This document shows, piece after piece, positions 27,444-35,808 of a DNA stretch of 64,000 bases. This DNA comes from Streptomyces sp. TSRI0281 (GTDB lineage Bacteria; Actinomycetota; Actinomycetes; Streptomycetales; Streptomycetaceae). Position numbers and translations under genes: made by a program. The first letter of the stretch is position 1. Every line of letters begins with the position of its first letter. The notes beneath the pieces are model-generated. The model was given only the letters and a program-made list of their open reading frames with translations, was not told the DNA's origin and made no database searches. The stretch spans positions 1 through 64,000 of the forward strand of contig NZ_LWLE01000037.1 in NCBI RefSeq assembly GCF_001905125.1, written 5' to 3'.

Positions 27444-28601
27444 CTAGTAGCCAACTTCAACTCTTCCCTGGTCGTCGATCGTCAGGTGCCAGTTACCGCA
27501 GATGAAGCGCTGTTCGTACGCCATCGTTTCGGTCCAGTCCGGATTTACCATCAACTGCGAGGTAAAAACAGACATACTAATTTGATCGTTATTGAAGTAC
27601 CTGTCATTAAAATACGTGTACTCGTGAGCAGTGGACTCCTCGATTTTTCCGGACCACCCTTGCACGTTATTCAGATGGGCGAGTGTGGGAATTCCAGATT
27701 CCTGGAAGAATTTGGTCCCTGAGCTGACGGTCAGGCGTTTAGGTTTGAGCAGCTTGACCCATTGCTCGTGGGACGATGTGGCGCTACCGTGGTGGCCCAT
27801 CTTGAGGGTGACGCTGTCAGAGGGGATCTTGGGTGCCCAGGCGCCCAGGATAAATTTTTCGGTGAGGACAGTCGCGTCTCCCATGAGCATCACCAGACTC
27901 TTCTTGTAGACCAGCGAAAGCACTGTGCTGTCGGGATTCGGATCGTAGCGACTCAACTCTTTCTTGAGCCGCACCACTTCATGCGGGTCCGTCCCTGCCT
28001 CCAGTACCTTCACCCATTTTTGCTGGCGCGTCGCGTACGATCCCGTGGCATTTGCAGCGACGACGTAGAGCCCTTCATCACTTCCGATCCGGACAACCGG
28101 CTGCCCATACCGCCAAGGAACATCGACAATCCCGCCGGGCGGCGGGCCACTGAACGCAAGGGAATTGGCGAGCGGCAGCGCACCATGACCTTTAAGCCAT
28201 TTATAGGTGGCATCTCCCTTGACTCCGGAGAAATTGTCGCGTCCGTTCTTATAATCCTCCAGCACTCCGGTATAAAAGATTCCCTTCGCCGTAAAACCCT
28301 CCAACGCCCTTACCAGGAGATTGTAGTGATCCTCGTCCGCATGAGTGATGAAGAGATAGTCGATCTCTCTCTTCGGGACATAATTATTCAGAACATTTCG
28401 AACGTTGGTAAGTGCGTCCACGCGCTTGTTGCTGGTGCTGTCGAGAAGACAGCACGCGTTTTTGGTGCTTCCGCAGTCGATCAACACCACCTCGCCACTC
28501 CCGGCGGGCGGATCCGGGAAAACGATCAAAGTGCAGTCCCCCTGACCCACGCCGACGAAGATCACCCTGACGTAGGGGCCGGACGGGACAGGGATGACCA
28601 T
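27444..28601 (-). CDS. Metallo-beta-lactamase-fold hydrolase (ComEC-type MBL domain), first gene of the large operon
   Basis: 385 residues. The metal motif is H87-A-D89-E-D91-H92 (THADEDH). It is preceded by VGQGDCTLI at 18-26 and IDCG at 41-44 and followed by DSTVLSLVYKKSLVMLMGDA (224-243) and GHHGS (269-273). These match the soluble MBL domain of ComEC/Rec2-type proteins, which are nucleases or phosphoesterases. The metal ligands all appear present, so it is likely active; the ~85 C-terminal residues are an unfamiliar extension. Cytosolic by sequence. AGGAG lies 6 bases before the ATG at 28601. Composition is unusual: 27541-27600 has 21 G+C of 60, against roughly 70% nearby, suggesting recent acquisition. 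It precedes the 1811-residue gene by 60 bases. Confidence 0.9.
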   Translation of the reverse strand: MVIPVPSGPYVRVIFVGVGQGDCTLIVFPDPPAGSGEVVLIDCGSTKNACCLLDSTSNKRVDALTNVRNVLNNYVPKREIDYLFITHADEDHYNLLVRALEGFTAKGIFYTGVLEDYKNGRDNFSGVKGDATYKWLKGHGALPLANSLAFSGPPPGGIVDVPWRYGQPVVRIGSDEGLYVVAANATGSYATRQQKWVKVLEAGTDPHEVVRLKKELSRYDPNPDSTVLSLVYKKSLVMLMGDATVLTEKFILGAWAPKIPSDSVTLKMGHHGSATSSHEQWVKLLKPKRLTVSSGTKFFQESGIPTLAHLNNVQGWSGKIEESTAHEYTYFNDRYFNNDQISMSVFTSQLMVNPDWTETMAYEQRFICGNWHLTIDDQGRVEVGY

Positions 28602-28995
28602 CTCTGACTCCTGACTCTCATGTCCAACTCGCCCAGATCACCACCAAGCATTACAAACAAGAGCCACAGGGCAGACGCAGAAATGGCAGAGCCACCTGCT
28701 CCGGGGACAGAGGTAACGATTCTCCGAGCGCCTGTCTCAGCGCACGCCGGTGCATCGTTGGGGCACACTCCATTACCTGGCGAAGAAGGGGACCAGAGCC
28801 GCAGGAGTGACGTCACTTGTCGAGGGGTTTGAGGAGCGCCCAGAACCACGGTCGGGTGATGTTGATGAGTTCGGGAGGCACTGGGGTTCTTGCCGGGGCA
28901 GCATCGGGCTGCTCCTGGTGAAAGGTCCTGGTCCTGCCGCAGATGTCGTAGGTCGAGCTGTACGCGGCGATCCGGCGTGACCATCGTGGCGGCAC

Positions 28996-29068
28996 GTGAG
29001 GCGGGAGCTTGAGCGCAAGCACGGCGTGACGTGGCGGACGGTACGGAGAGGTCGGCTGACCCTCCACT
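28996..29068 (+). pseudogene. Possible fragment of an IS21-type transposase (IstA)
   Basis: A short plus-strand frame reads RRELERKHGVTWRTVRRG, resembling the helix-turn-helix start of actinobacterial IstA proteins (REFGVGYRTVRKAL). It ends at the adjacent inverted repeat. Too short to be certain. Confidence 0.25.
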
Positions 29069-29069
29069 G

Positions 29070-29116
29070 GTCTCATCCGGGCCCGCCACCCAGCGGGCGG
29101 CGGGCCCGGATGAGAC
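29070..29116. repeat. Perfect 18-bp inverted repeat
   Basis: Arms at 29070-29087 and 29099-29116 are perfect reverse complements around an 11-base spacer. There is no T-run on either side, so a simple terminator is less likely; it could be a fused pair of insertion-sequence ends or a protein-binding site. Confidence 0.85.
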
Positions 29117-29735
29117 ACCGGAGCAGACGGGATGAAACCGCTCATCACCGGTCGAGACCGCCGCTTTGCTCCAGGTCATCCACGAACTGCTCGTGCACTC
29201 GAAGCTCGTGGCCTCTGCCCGGACTCGTCAAGACGATGGCCTTCGCCTCCCCGAGTGCCGTGGGACCAGCCACCAGTAGCTCGCGCGTGATCACCACCGC
29301 GTCAAGCACCTCGACTCAGCGCTCACTCAGTAGCCTCAGCACGAAAGCCATCCCACCAGCACTCGTGAGCAGCGGGTCGGCACTCTTCCACGAGCGCCTC
29401 AAGCCGAGCCGTCCTTTCCGGATGCAGCCCTCTGATCGCCATCGCAGTACCCCCTCGTCTCGCAGATCCGCGGTCGTCCCCGATCATGTCCCGAACGTCC
29501 CGAGCGCCGTCATCTCTCGTCCACATCTGCGGAGGCTTAGATCATCCGCTGCCTCCCAAACCGGCGGACAAACGCTGCTGCTGAAAGCGACCAGAGCCAT
29601 CACCTGCCTCATTCACGACGCGAGGCTGCCATGTTCCTGGCTGAACCAGATCCCGACCTGCAAGACTTCTGGACCGCACTGACAGCGCTGACCATTCTCC
29701 TCTATACCACCAGCAAGCGAAGAACCTCCTGGTGC

Positions 29736-29764
29736 CGTACTCGCCGAAGAAGCTCGGCTTCTTC
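29736..29764 (+). repeat. 29-bp direct repeat, copy 2
   Basis: Identical to 12908-12936. The plus frame reads QQAKNLLVPYSPKKLGFF and runs on for seven codons (QPQAKGA) to a TGA at 29786-29788. That frame is closed upstream by a TGA at 29642, so this also looks like the 3' end of a gene whose body is gone or frameshifted. Confidence 0.85.
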
Positions 29765-29776
29765 CAGCCGCAGGCA

Positions 29777-29816
29777 AAGGGCGCCTGAGCAGGTGTTTTA
29801 CCTGCCAGGCGCCCTT
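29777..29816. terminator. Strong hairpin after direct-repeat copy 2
   Basis: Arms of 11 bp (29777-29787 with 29806-29816) and 6 bp (29789-29794 with 29800-29805), separated by a one-base bulge, with a 5-base loop. It follows the repeat exactly as the hairpin at 12949-12990 follows copy 1, although the stem sequences differ. Confidence 0.8.
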
Positions 29817-29970
29817 CGAGTCACTTTTCCGGGCCGTGAAGCTACGCACGGACCCACGGGCAGAGCACGAGAATCGAAATTCGGCGGTGTGGGTTTCGTG
29901 CCGGGCAGTGGTCACCCGAGCTGCATGTTCTTGCTTGTTTGGTTGAAGGGGCGTCAGGCCGGCCAGCCAC

Positions 29971-30000
29971 GCGACCGCGAGGGGTGGCCCTCGCGGTCGC
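29971..30000. terminator. Hairpin downstream of the NicX/M29-like gene
   Basis: A perfect 11-bp stem (29971-29981 with 29990-30000) and an 8-base loop, about 120 bases past the stop of the leftward gene ending at 30122. Likely a terminator of that transcript. Confidence 0.6.
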
Positions 30001-30121
30001 GTTCCCCAAGGCCCATGTCCAGGGCGTCCAGGACGAGTTGGGTTTCCTTGGGCGTCGATGCGGACAAGAGTTCAGCCTCGGGAGCCCATGCACCATGTCT
30101 TGGGCTACCGCAGGGGGTTGG

Positions 30122-31237
30122 TTAATACCGTGTGTATCTGGCAGGTAGCACCATTCGGGGATTGGGATCGAGGAGCACATCGGCGGGACCGAACCGTGTG
30201 GCTAGTTCGCGGATTTCGGGATCTTCGAGAAGGCGGAGGCGGCCGTCTTCAATAAAGGGTGTGCCGTCAATGGTGATGGTCGGCTTGTCGAACTGGCAGT
30301 CGCAGTGGGCGTGTCCCGGCCCGCTACGGTCAGGCTCCCCCTCCTTGGTCAGGGCGTCCAGGCCAAGGTAGAACGCACCGGCGTGCTTCTCCCGTTCGAA
30401 CTGGGTGCCACCGCTTGAGCGCACTTTCGGGTTGAGTCCGATCAGGGCGTGCCGCAGGTAGTAGCCCCTTGGTGAATAGTGACATAGCTCGGTGGCGGCA
30501 GTCGCGCCCTCGATCGCTGTTACCACGTTGTTGGTGAGTTCGATCGTGGTGGGCTCGGCCGGTGTGCCGGTGACCGTGGACTCCTCGATGACCAGCAGCC
30601 CGTCGGTGCGGTTGGGGTAGAAGTTGACGCCACCGTAAGGGAAGGGCCGCCACATTCCAGCGATGAGAGGAGCGTGATGGCCACTGGTGGCGAAGTCACG
30701 GAAGGTCACATCGGTGCCTGCAGCGGTGGTTACCCGGATCTCGCCGGCTGCGGCGAGTTGTGCGGTTGCCTTGGCTTCCAAAGCAAAATACAGCTCCAGT
30801 GGGAAGCGGGCACCGGTGGCCAGAGCCGATGCGGTCGCGGTCTGGTGCAGTGAGAGGAACCTGGCCTTGCGCTTGGCGACCTCGTCGAAGAACAAGCGGT
30901 CGCTGTGCACCTCACCCCACCATGTGCAGGAGAGCACCACATCGGCCTCGGCGTGGATGGCCGACAGCATGGGTGATGGCTGCTCGGAGTCCCAGCCACC
31001 CGCGCTGAACGGGGGAACGGCCAGAACGTGCACCTCGGCGTTGCGGTAGGCGGCTGCTGCCGCCAGTGCCTGCACCACCACAGGGTCCACGGAGTTCTCC
31101 GTCAGGATCAGCACCTGTTCGCCGGCGGCAACGGCGGTGTACTCCATGACGTTATAGGCGCCGGGCATGAGTTCGGTGATGGACAGCGGTGCTGCCATAG
31201 GAGTGTCCAAGTAACTGAAGCAGGTCGTTCCGTTCAT
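30122..31237 (-). CDS. NicX/aminopeptidase M29-like metalloenzyme
   Basis: 371 residues, related by pattern to the aminopeptidase T (M29)/2,5-dihydroxypyridine 5,6-dioxygenase (NicX) superfamily. Visible family features are the N-terminal GEQVLILTENSVDPVVVQAL Rossmann-like segment, LSCTWWGEVHSDRLFFDEV, the GTDVTF strand and the C-terminal GHAHCDCQFDKPTITIDGTP with its His/Cys/Asp ligands, then the terminal GRLRLLEDPEIRELA. Members cleave aromatic rings or peptides, so the substrate is open. The ATG at 31237 is chosen from GAAAGGA upstream; ATGs 13 codons further in are possible. The MFS pseudogene and FadR regulator lie upstream on the same strand, suggesting a former catabolic operon. Confidence 0.75.
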   Translation of the reverse strand: MNGTTCFSYLDTPMAAPLSITELMPGAYNVMEYTAVAAGEQVLILTENSVDPVVVQALAAAAAYRNAEVHVLAVPPFSAGGWDSEQPSPMLSAIHAEADVVLSCTWWGEVHSDRLFFDEVAKRKARFLSLHQTATASALATGARFPLELYFALEAKATAQLAAAGEIRVTTAAGTDVTFRDFATSGHHAPLIAGMWRPFPYGGVNFYPNRTDGLLVIEESTVTGTPAEPTTIELTNNVVTAIEGATAATELCHYSPRGYYLRHALIGLNPKVRSSGGTQFEREKHAGAFYLGLDALTKEGEPDRSGPGHAHCDCQFDKPTITIDGTPFIEDGRLRLLEDPEIRELATRFGPADVLLDPNPRMVLPARYTRY

Positions 31238-31420
31238 GCGGATCGAATCCTTTCCGGTGCCGGCTGGGCAGTCGTTGATTGCGGAAGGCGGACGGCGCGA
31301 CCAGCTCCAAGGCCGAAGAGGCCCTGAACGAGGGTCAGCGCGACAAGAAGGCCGAGCGGGACAGTGCACCCATCGGCGAGGTCAAATGGGCTGAGCCGAA
31401 CGGCAGGGGCCCAACGGCGG

Positions 31421-32419
31421 CTAGGAGGTAGCCGACGCTTCGGGCCATGCCGGACGGGGGGCGGCCTGGGACGCGTCGGCCGCATGCTGTCCTTGGAACG
31501 TCAGCGTCAACACCAGGCAGGCTCCGCCGCCAAGGCCGATCGGCGCACTCCACGCGGTCGCCATCTCGGGGGCCAGGAGCAGCCCCAGGTATCCGGTGGC
31601 GCACGTCAATGAACCGCTGACGGCCGGCAGCCGTTGGTCAGTGAGTTGTCGGGCGAGGATCGGCACAGTACTGCTGGAGACCGGACCGGTCACCTGGAGC
31701 AGGAACAGCTGCCGGCCGGCGGCGCCTTCGGAGGCGCCGTGGTCGTGCACGATGCTGGGTAACCACGCGATCGTGGTGGAGAAATCGAGGGACTGCGGTC
31801 CCATGAACGCACTGACCTGCCAGATCAGTGGGTAACGCCACAGAGTATGCGCCTGCCCCGCTCCGGGGGGAGTTGCCATCCTTCGGGAAGATGGTCAGCC
31901 AGGGGCACGGACACCCCGGAGGAGCGCGGCTATCAACCCCATGACAGTGACGTAGAGCCCGGTGACTGCGGCGATCCGCCGTTCGGGAACAGTGCTCTTG
32001 ACCAGCGAGGGCAGCGGCACGTTCCGTAGGCGATCGCTGCTGCCATGATCACGGTGCCTGCGAACAAGGTCAGCACGCCTGGCAGCGAGCGCAGCACAAT
32101 GCCGACCGTCAGCACCAGCAAAGCGATCCACAAGACACGCTCGGTTCCGTGGCGCTGCGCACTCCTGCCCACCAGCGGTGACGTGGCCGCGAAAGCCAGC
32201 AGTGGCAAAGCGTTGAGCAGTCCTGCCGCGGGGCTGGACAAGCCGGTGTCGTGTTCGATCATCGGCAGCACCGAGCCGACACCTGTCAGCGGCGCCCGCA
32301 GATTCGCCGCAACAAGCAAGTTCCCAACCAGGAGCAACCCCCATGCGAGGCGCTCCGCCCTGGTGACCGTCGGATTCGACCCCGGGGGCGTCAGCGCCCT
32401 TCGGAACAGTCACGCTCAT
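31421..32419 (-). pseudogene. Frameshifted MFS transporter (CynX/NimT-like)
   Basis: Four minus-strand pieces in shifted frames add up to a 12-helix major facilitator. The start is MSVTVPKGADAPGVES. Then come LLLVGNLLVAANLRAPLTGV and GLLNALPLLAFAATSPLVG in a second frame, VPLPSLVKSTVPERRIAAV in the first again, and finally YPLIWQVSAFMGPQSLDF to the stop at 31421. The NLRAPLTGVGSVLP segment is characteristic of the cyanate/nitroimidazole transporter-like MFS group. At least three indels are needed. Its ATG overlaps the end of the FadR gene by 29 bases, so it was translated as part of that operon. Confidence 0.75.
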
Positions 32420-33116
32420 GCACCCCCTCTTGCCCCGGCGCGGCGCGGCGGCTGATCCGTACGAGCGTGGAGGCGGCGGAGCGGGCAGTCACCGCATCTC
32501 CCGCCGCAATGGCCTCTACGAGGGTGGTGTGCCAGTGGTCGTGTTCGGCGGCGATATCACTGCCCCAGGTCAGCCCGGCGACCGCTGCGGCCAGCGCGCT
32601 CCCCAAGTGCTTGTAGACCTCGGCAAGCAACCTGTTCCCGCCTGCTTCCACCACCGCCAGGTGGAATGAGCCATCGACGTCGGCCAACGCGGTCATCTCA
32701 CCGGCACAGTTGGTCTCCTGCGCCTTGTGCAGCAGCTCCCGCAGTCGCTTCACGTCTGCGCTCGTCCGACGCTGCGCGGCCAGCCCCGCAGCATGCTCCT
32801 CCAACACCGCGCGCAGCTCGAAGACATCGGACAGGTGTGCCGTTGCCGCCCTGCGCACCAGCACTGCCTCCAGCTCGCTGGCGCCCCGGACGTAGGTGCC
32901 GTCTCCGGCGCGGGCTTCCAGCAGGCCCAGGTGCACCAAAGCGCGCAAGGCCTCTCGCACGGTGTTGCGACTGATTCCGAGAATCGCGACCAACTCGTGT
33001 TCGGGAGGTATCCGACTACCGACCGGCCAGCGGCCGGAGGCGATCTGCTCCCGTAGTTGATCAGCGGCCTGGGCGGACAGGGTCGCGCCACGACGCGGCT
33101 CTCTCAACCCCTCCAT
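32391..33116 (-). CDS. GntR/FadR-family transcriptional regulator
   Basis: 241 residues. The N-terminal winged helix (about residues 10-75) contains QLREQIASGRWPVGSRIPPE and the recognition segment GISRNTVREALRALVHLGLL, a textbook GntR domain. The C-terminal all-helical FCD domain (about 95-220) has the usual FELRAVLEEHAAGLAA, the metal-binding type D-x-x-FH (DVDGSFHLAV) and a later H-x-x-W/H region (AEHDHWHTTLVEAIAAGD). It probably binds an organic acid and controls the downstream genes. The ATG at 33116 has GGAGG 5 bases upstream; longer starts would cover the palindrome at 33124-33136. First gene of the unit with the MFS pseudogene and the NicX/M29-like gene. Confidence 0.9.
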   Translation of the reverse strand: MEGLREPRRGATLSAQAADQLREQIASGRWPVGSRIPPEHELVAILGISRNTVREALRALVHLGLLEARAGDGTYVRGASELEAVLVRRAATAHLSDVFELRAVLEEHAAGLAAQRRTSADVKRLRELLHKAQETNCAGEMTALADVDGSFHLAVVEAGGNRLLAEVYKHLGSALAAAVAGLTWGSDIAAEHDHWHTTLVEAIAAGDAVTARSAASTLVRISRRAAPGQEGVHERDCSEGR

Positions 33117-33123
33117 ACATACC

Positions 33124-33136
33124 TCCAAATGTTGGA
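33124..33136. promoter_or_regulatory. Candidate FadR-type operator
   Basis: The 13-base palindrome TCCAAATGTTGGA (5-bp arms, 3-base centre) overlaps the ribosome binding site of the FadR gene, a position that fits autorepression. Inference from position and symmetry only. Confidence 0.45.
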
Positions 33137-33377
33137 CAGCTGTAGGTAAACACATGGCGCCCCCAATGCACCAAGGTGATCCATGTCACACCGCGCGATG
33201 CGTGGTCACAAGACTGTGCAAACTGCCTGAAAATGGCCCGCAGAGATCAACATCAAACGCCCACTCAGAACCCGTTCGCGCTCAAAGGTGGCAGGAGGGG
33301 GGTCCGAGACGGCCGTTGTGCGAAGGCCTGGTTCCGTGACGGCCCCTCAAGAACCTTTCGCCGGACCTGAGTCCGAA

Positions 33378-33500
33378 GCCGATCTCGTCGAGCGCCATCC
33401 GTGTCCGAAGCGCAAGGCCGCCCCCGGCTCGCCGTGCCGCTCGCGCAGCGGGGCAGTCACCAGCGCCTACCACACCGGCCACTTCACCAAGGTGCCGTGG
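33378..33500 (+). pseudogene. Remnant of a small zinc-finger protein of mobile-element type
   Basis: The plus frame reads CPKRKAAPGSPCRSRSGAV followed by SAYHTGHFTKVP. This matches the CPxC-x-x-x-PG-x-x-CR...YHT-x-R short zinc fingers carried by Streptomyces integrative elements and plasmids. The second Cys is replaced by Arg, so the zinc site is broken, and no proper start precedes it. Confidence 0.45.
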
Positions 33501-33799
33501 ACGGCTACTCAGGCGCCGAGCTCGGCCGAGTCCAGCGAATCAACTCCCGGGGGGTGACTGCTCAGCCCCGGGTTCCTTGGTCACCACCAGCTGATGGCCG
33601 CCGGGGACGTCGCCCGGGGCCTCGTGACGAAGCCGGGCGCCTCCCAGGGGTGGTGGAAGGCGACAGCGTAGAGACCGGAGGGGCCGCACCGTGCCGACGT
33701 AGATCGGGGTTGACCAGGGTTGACGACTACAAGCCGTGACAGCAGGGTGGGCTGGGGGTACACCCCCGCCCGACCCACCCGCTGCCTTGAAGTTAAAGA

Positions 33800-34035
33800 C
33801 GGGGAGGGCTGCAACCGCTTCCCGCCCTCCCCGGATCTTGCCCACTGCCTCTCCGCGCTGCTGAACCGCTTCATCCGTGACGGGGACCTCTCCACGTATG
33901 CCGGGCCCCGCACGGGCGGCGCCCGTGCGGTCATGGCCGAACTGCTGGGCAGCCAGCTGAACATCGGCCTGAAGGCTTCAGACGTCTTCTTCACCCGCGG
34001 CGCCACCGAGGCCAACAACCTGAGCATCGCCACCT
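33800..34035 (+). pseudogene. N-terminal fragment of a PLP-dependent aminotransferase
   Basis: The frame reads PPSPDLAHCLSALLNRFIRD, GDLSTYAGP and DVFFTRGATEANNLSIA, the start of a fold-type I aminotransferase (substrate-binding start plus the TRGATEAN loop). The PLP lysine and the rest are missing. It runs in frame into the GNAT gene that follows, giving a 285-codon chimera if translation began near 33720. Confidence 0.55.
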
Positions 34036-34061
34036 GGCCGGGACCGAGCACTATCAACTAC

Positions 34062-34577
34062 ATGACCAACCTCAGCTCCGCCCCAGTCGGCTCAGCCCTT
34101 CCCCGACTGAGCACGGTGCCCTACGACCACCCCGACGCGCACTACCTCACCCGAGCCCTGCATCTCGCCCAGGTCGCGACCTACGGATTCGCCGAAGACC
34201 CAGGAGAGACCCCCGCCGCACAATTCGACCCGCCGCAGGGCCTGTTCCTCATAGCCCACCACAACGGGGGCGCCGTCGGCTGTGGCGGGATCCGCCTCCT
34301 CGACGCGGAGACCGCGGAGATCAAGCGCATGTACGTGAAAGAGAGCGCACGCGGAAACGGCCTTGGCAGGCACATCCTCGAATGCCTGGAGCGCCACGCT
34401 GCCGTCAACGGCGCCATACGGCTCGTGCTGGAAACCGGATTCCGTAATCACGACGCCCTGGCGCTCTACCAACGCTGCGGATACACGCCGCGCTCCTCGT
34501 ATGTACCCGGACGAGACCCAAGGGTGAACCGCGCCCTGACGAAGCGGCTCGGTTTCCCCGGCCGTAGGGTCTCGTAG
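34062..34577 (+). CDS. GNAT family N-acetyltransferase
   Basis: 171 residues from the ATG at 34062. Acetyl-CoA-dependent acyltransferase with the core strand GGAVGCGGIRLLDAETAEIK, the acetyl-CoA pyrophosphate loop motif RGNGLGRHIL (R/Q-x-x-G-x-G/A), and the final NHDALALYQRCGY helix-strand, all typical of GNAT enzymes. Substrate unknown. The start is uncertain because the frame continues upstream through an aminotransferase fragment and no clear ribosome binding site stands before 34062. Confidence 0.82.
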   Translation: MTNLSSAPVGSALPRLSTVPYDHPDAHYLTRALHLAQVATYGFAEDPGETPAAQFDPPQGLFLIAHHNGGAVGCGGIRLLDAETAEIKRMYVKESARGNGLGRHILECLERHAAVNGAIRLVLETGFRNHDALALYQRCGYTPRSSYVPGRDPRVNRALTKRLGFPGRRVS

Positions 34578-34899
34578 GCAGCACGCGGATCGGGAAGATG
34601 TGCGGCTCCGCAGGCTGCGCGTCAGATGGACATTGCCACTCGCTCCGGCCGAAACTGCCACTGTCCACTCCCCCGGGGCTGTCGGAACGTCCCCACCCGG
34701 CCGATAGCGACGGCGGTCCGGTCGTCCTCCCGCCAGCCATTTCACCCGCTGTCCCGGTCCCGCGCAGGCACGCTGTCGATTGCGCGCCGGATTCACGGCT
34801 GGGTGTGGAGGTGATGGTGCTGGTGTCGTCGCACGTGCCGGTCGGCAGGACCGCTTTCGCGGCGACGGCGTCGGCCCATCGGTCGTCGTCGGTTGCGCC

Positions 34900-35734
34900 G
34901 GTCGCGTGCTCCGCTCCCCATACCCAGCGGCTGTCAGCGTCGGCCCGGACCGCCACGATCGGTCCGTCGAGCTGGAGGTGTGCCCGCACCAGGAGGTCGC
35001 GACAGTCCTGCCAGGAGAAGCTCTCGCGGGCGCCCTTGAGCAGGAGGTGCGTGCGGGGCCGGTGGATGAGACGGCTCTTCCCTCCGGCCTTGCAGCAACA
35101 CAGCGCGGCAACCGAGGTCCGGCGGCGGGACCTGCCACGCACGCGAATGACGGGGGTATGTCCGCGCTGGCCCCAGGTACGGGCACGGGGCGGCGTCATC
35201 GAGAAGCCGGCCTCGTCCTCGAAGACGTTCCAGGCCCCAGAGGCCGCCGCGAGCCTTTTACCCGGAGCCACACCTTCTTCTTCCACAGCTCCACCGCGTG
35301 CTCGTCACGCTCCAGTGCTCTGCGGGCGGGCGCCTGCCAGGATCAGCGGTGCCGTTCATCAGCCGCCACACCGTCGCCACCGGCAGGCTCACTCACAGCC
35401 GACGGCGGATCACCACCTGGACCCGGACCAGGGTCCAGCGTTCGACCTCGAAGCCGTGCGCCGCCGGGCCTGTGCCGAGTTCCTCCTCCACCACGGCGAA
35501 CTGGGCATCGGTGAGGGTCGGCGAGTTCGCCGGACCTGCGGAACGCAGGCCCTCCATGCCGCCCTCGCGCCAGGCACGACGCCGGCGTCCCACCGACCGC
35601 ACGCTCACTCGCAGATCCTTCGCGATCACCGAGGTCTTCTCACCCGCCGCGAACCGCTGCCCGGCCTGACACCGGACCTCCTCACGAAACGCCCGACGCT
35701 CGACGGTCAGGCCCCCACCCTCCGCATACCTCAC
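34900..35734 (-). pseudogene. Decayed IS630-family transposase
   Basis: The N-terminal half, from about 35734, shows the helix-turn-helix region (FAAGEKTSVIAKDLRVSVRS, VGRRRRAWREGGMEGLRS). After a frame change near 35390-35290 the DDE domain starts: DEAGFSMTPPRARTWGQRGH carries the first catalytic Asp and continues to FSWQDCRDLLVRAHLQLDGP. The second Asp motif (normally WDN-x-NTH) has degenerated to VRADADSR, and the C-terminal third is not recognisable. The 320 bases to the left, up to the GNAT gene, hold nothing I recognise. Terminal inverted repeats were not identified. Confidence 0.72.
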
Positions 35735-35808
35735 CCCACCGGCGTACCGCAGGGATCATGAACTGTCACCACCCGACGACAACACGAAAACCTCAGTAAG
35801 CGGGAGAC

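Larger units (their letters stand above)
28602..30121. other. 1.5-kb gene-poor stretch upstream of the large operon
   Basis: No intact gene is recognised. It holds a possible IS21 fragment, an 18-bp inverted repeat, the second copy of the 29-bp direct repeat with its hairpin, and a further hairpin at 29971-30000 (listed separately). The promoter of the large operon should lie in 28602-28800, but no confident -35/-10 pair is seen. Confidence 0.5.
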
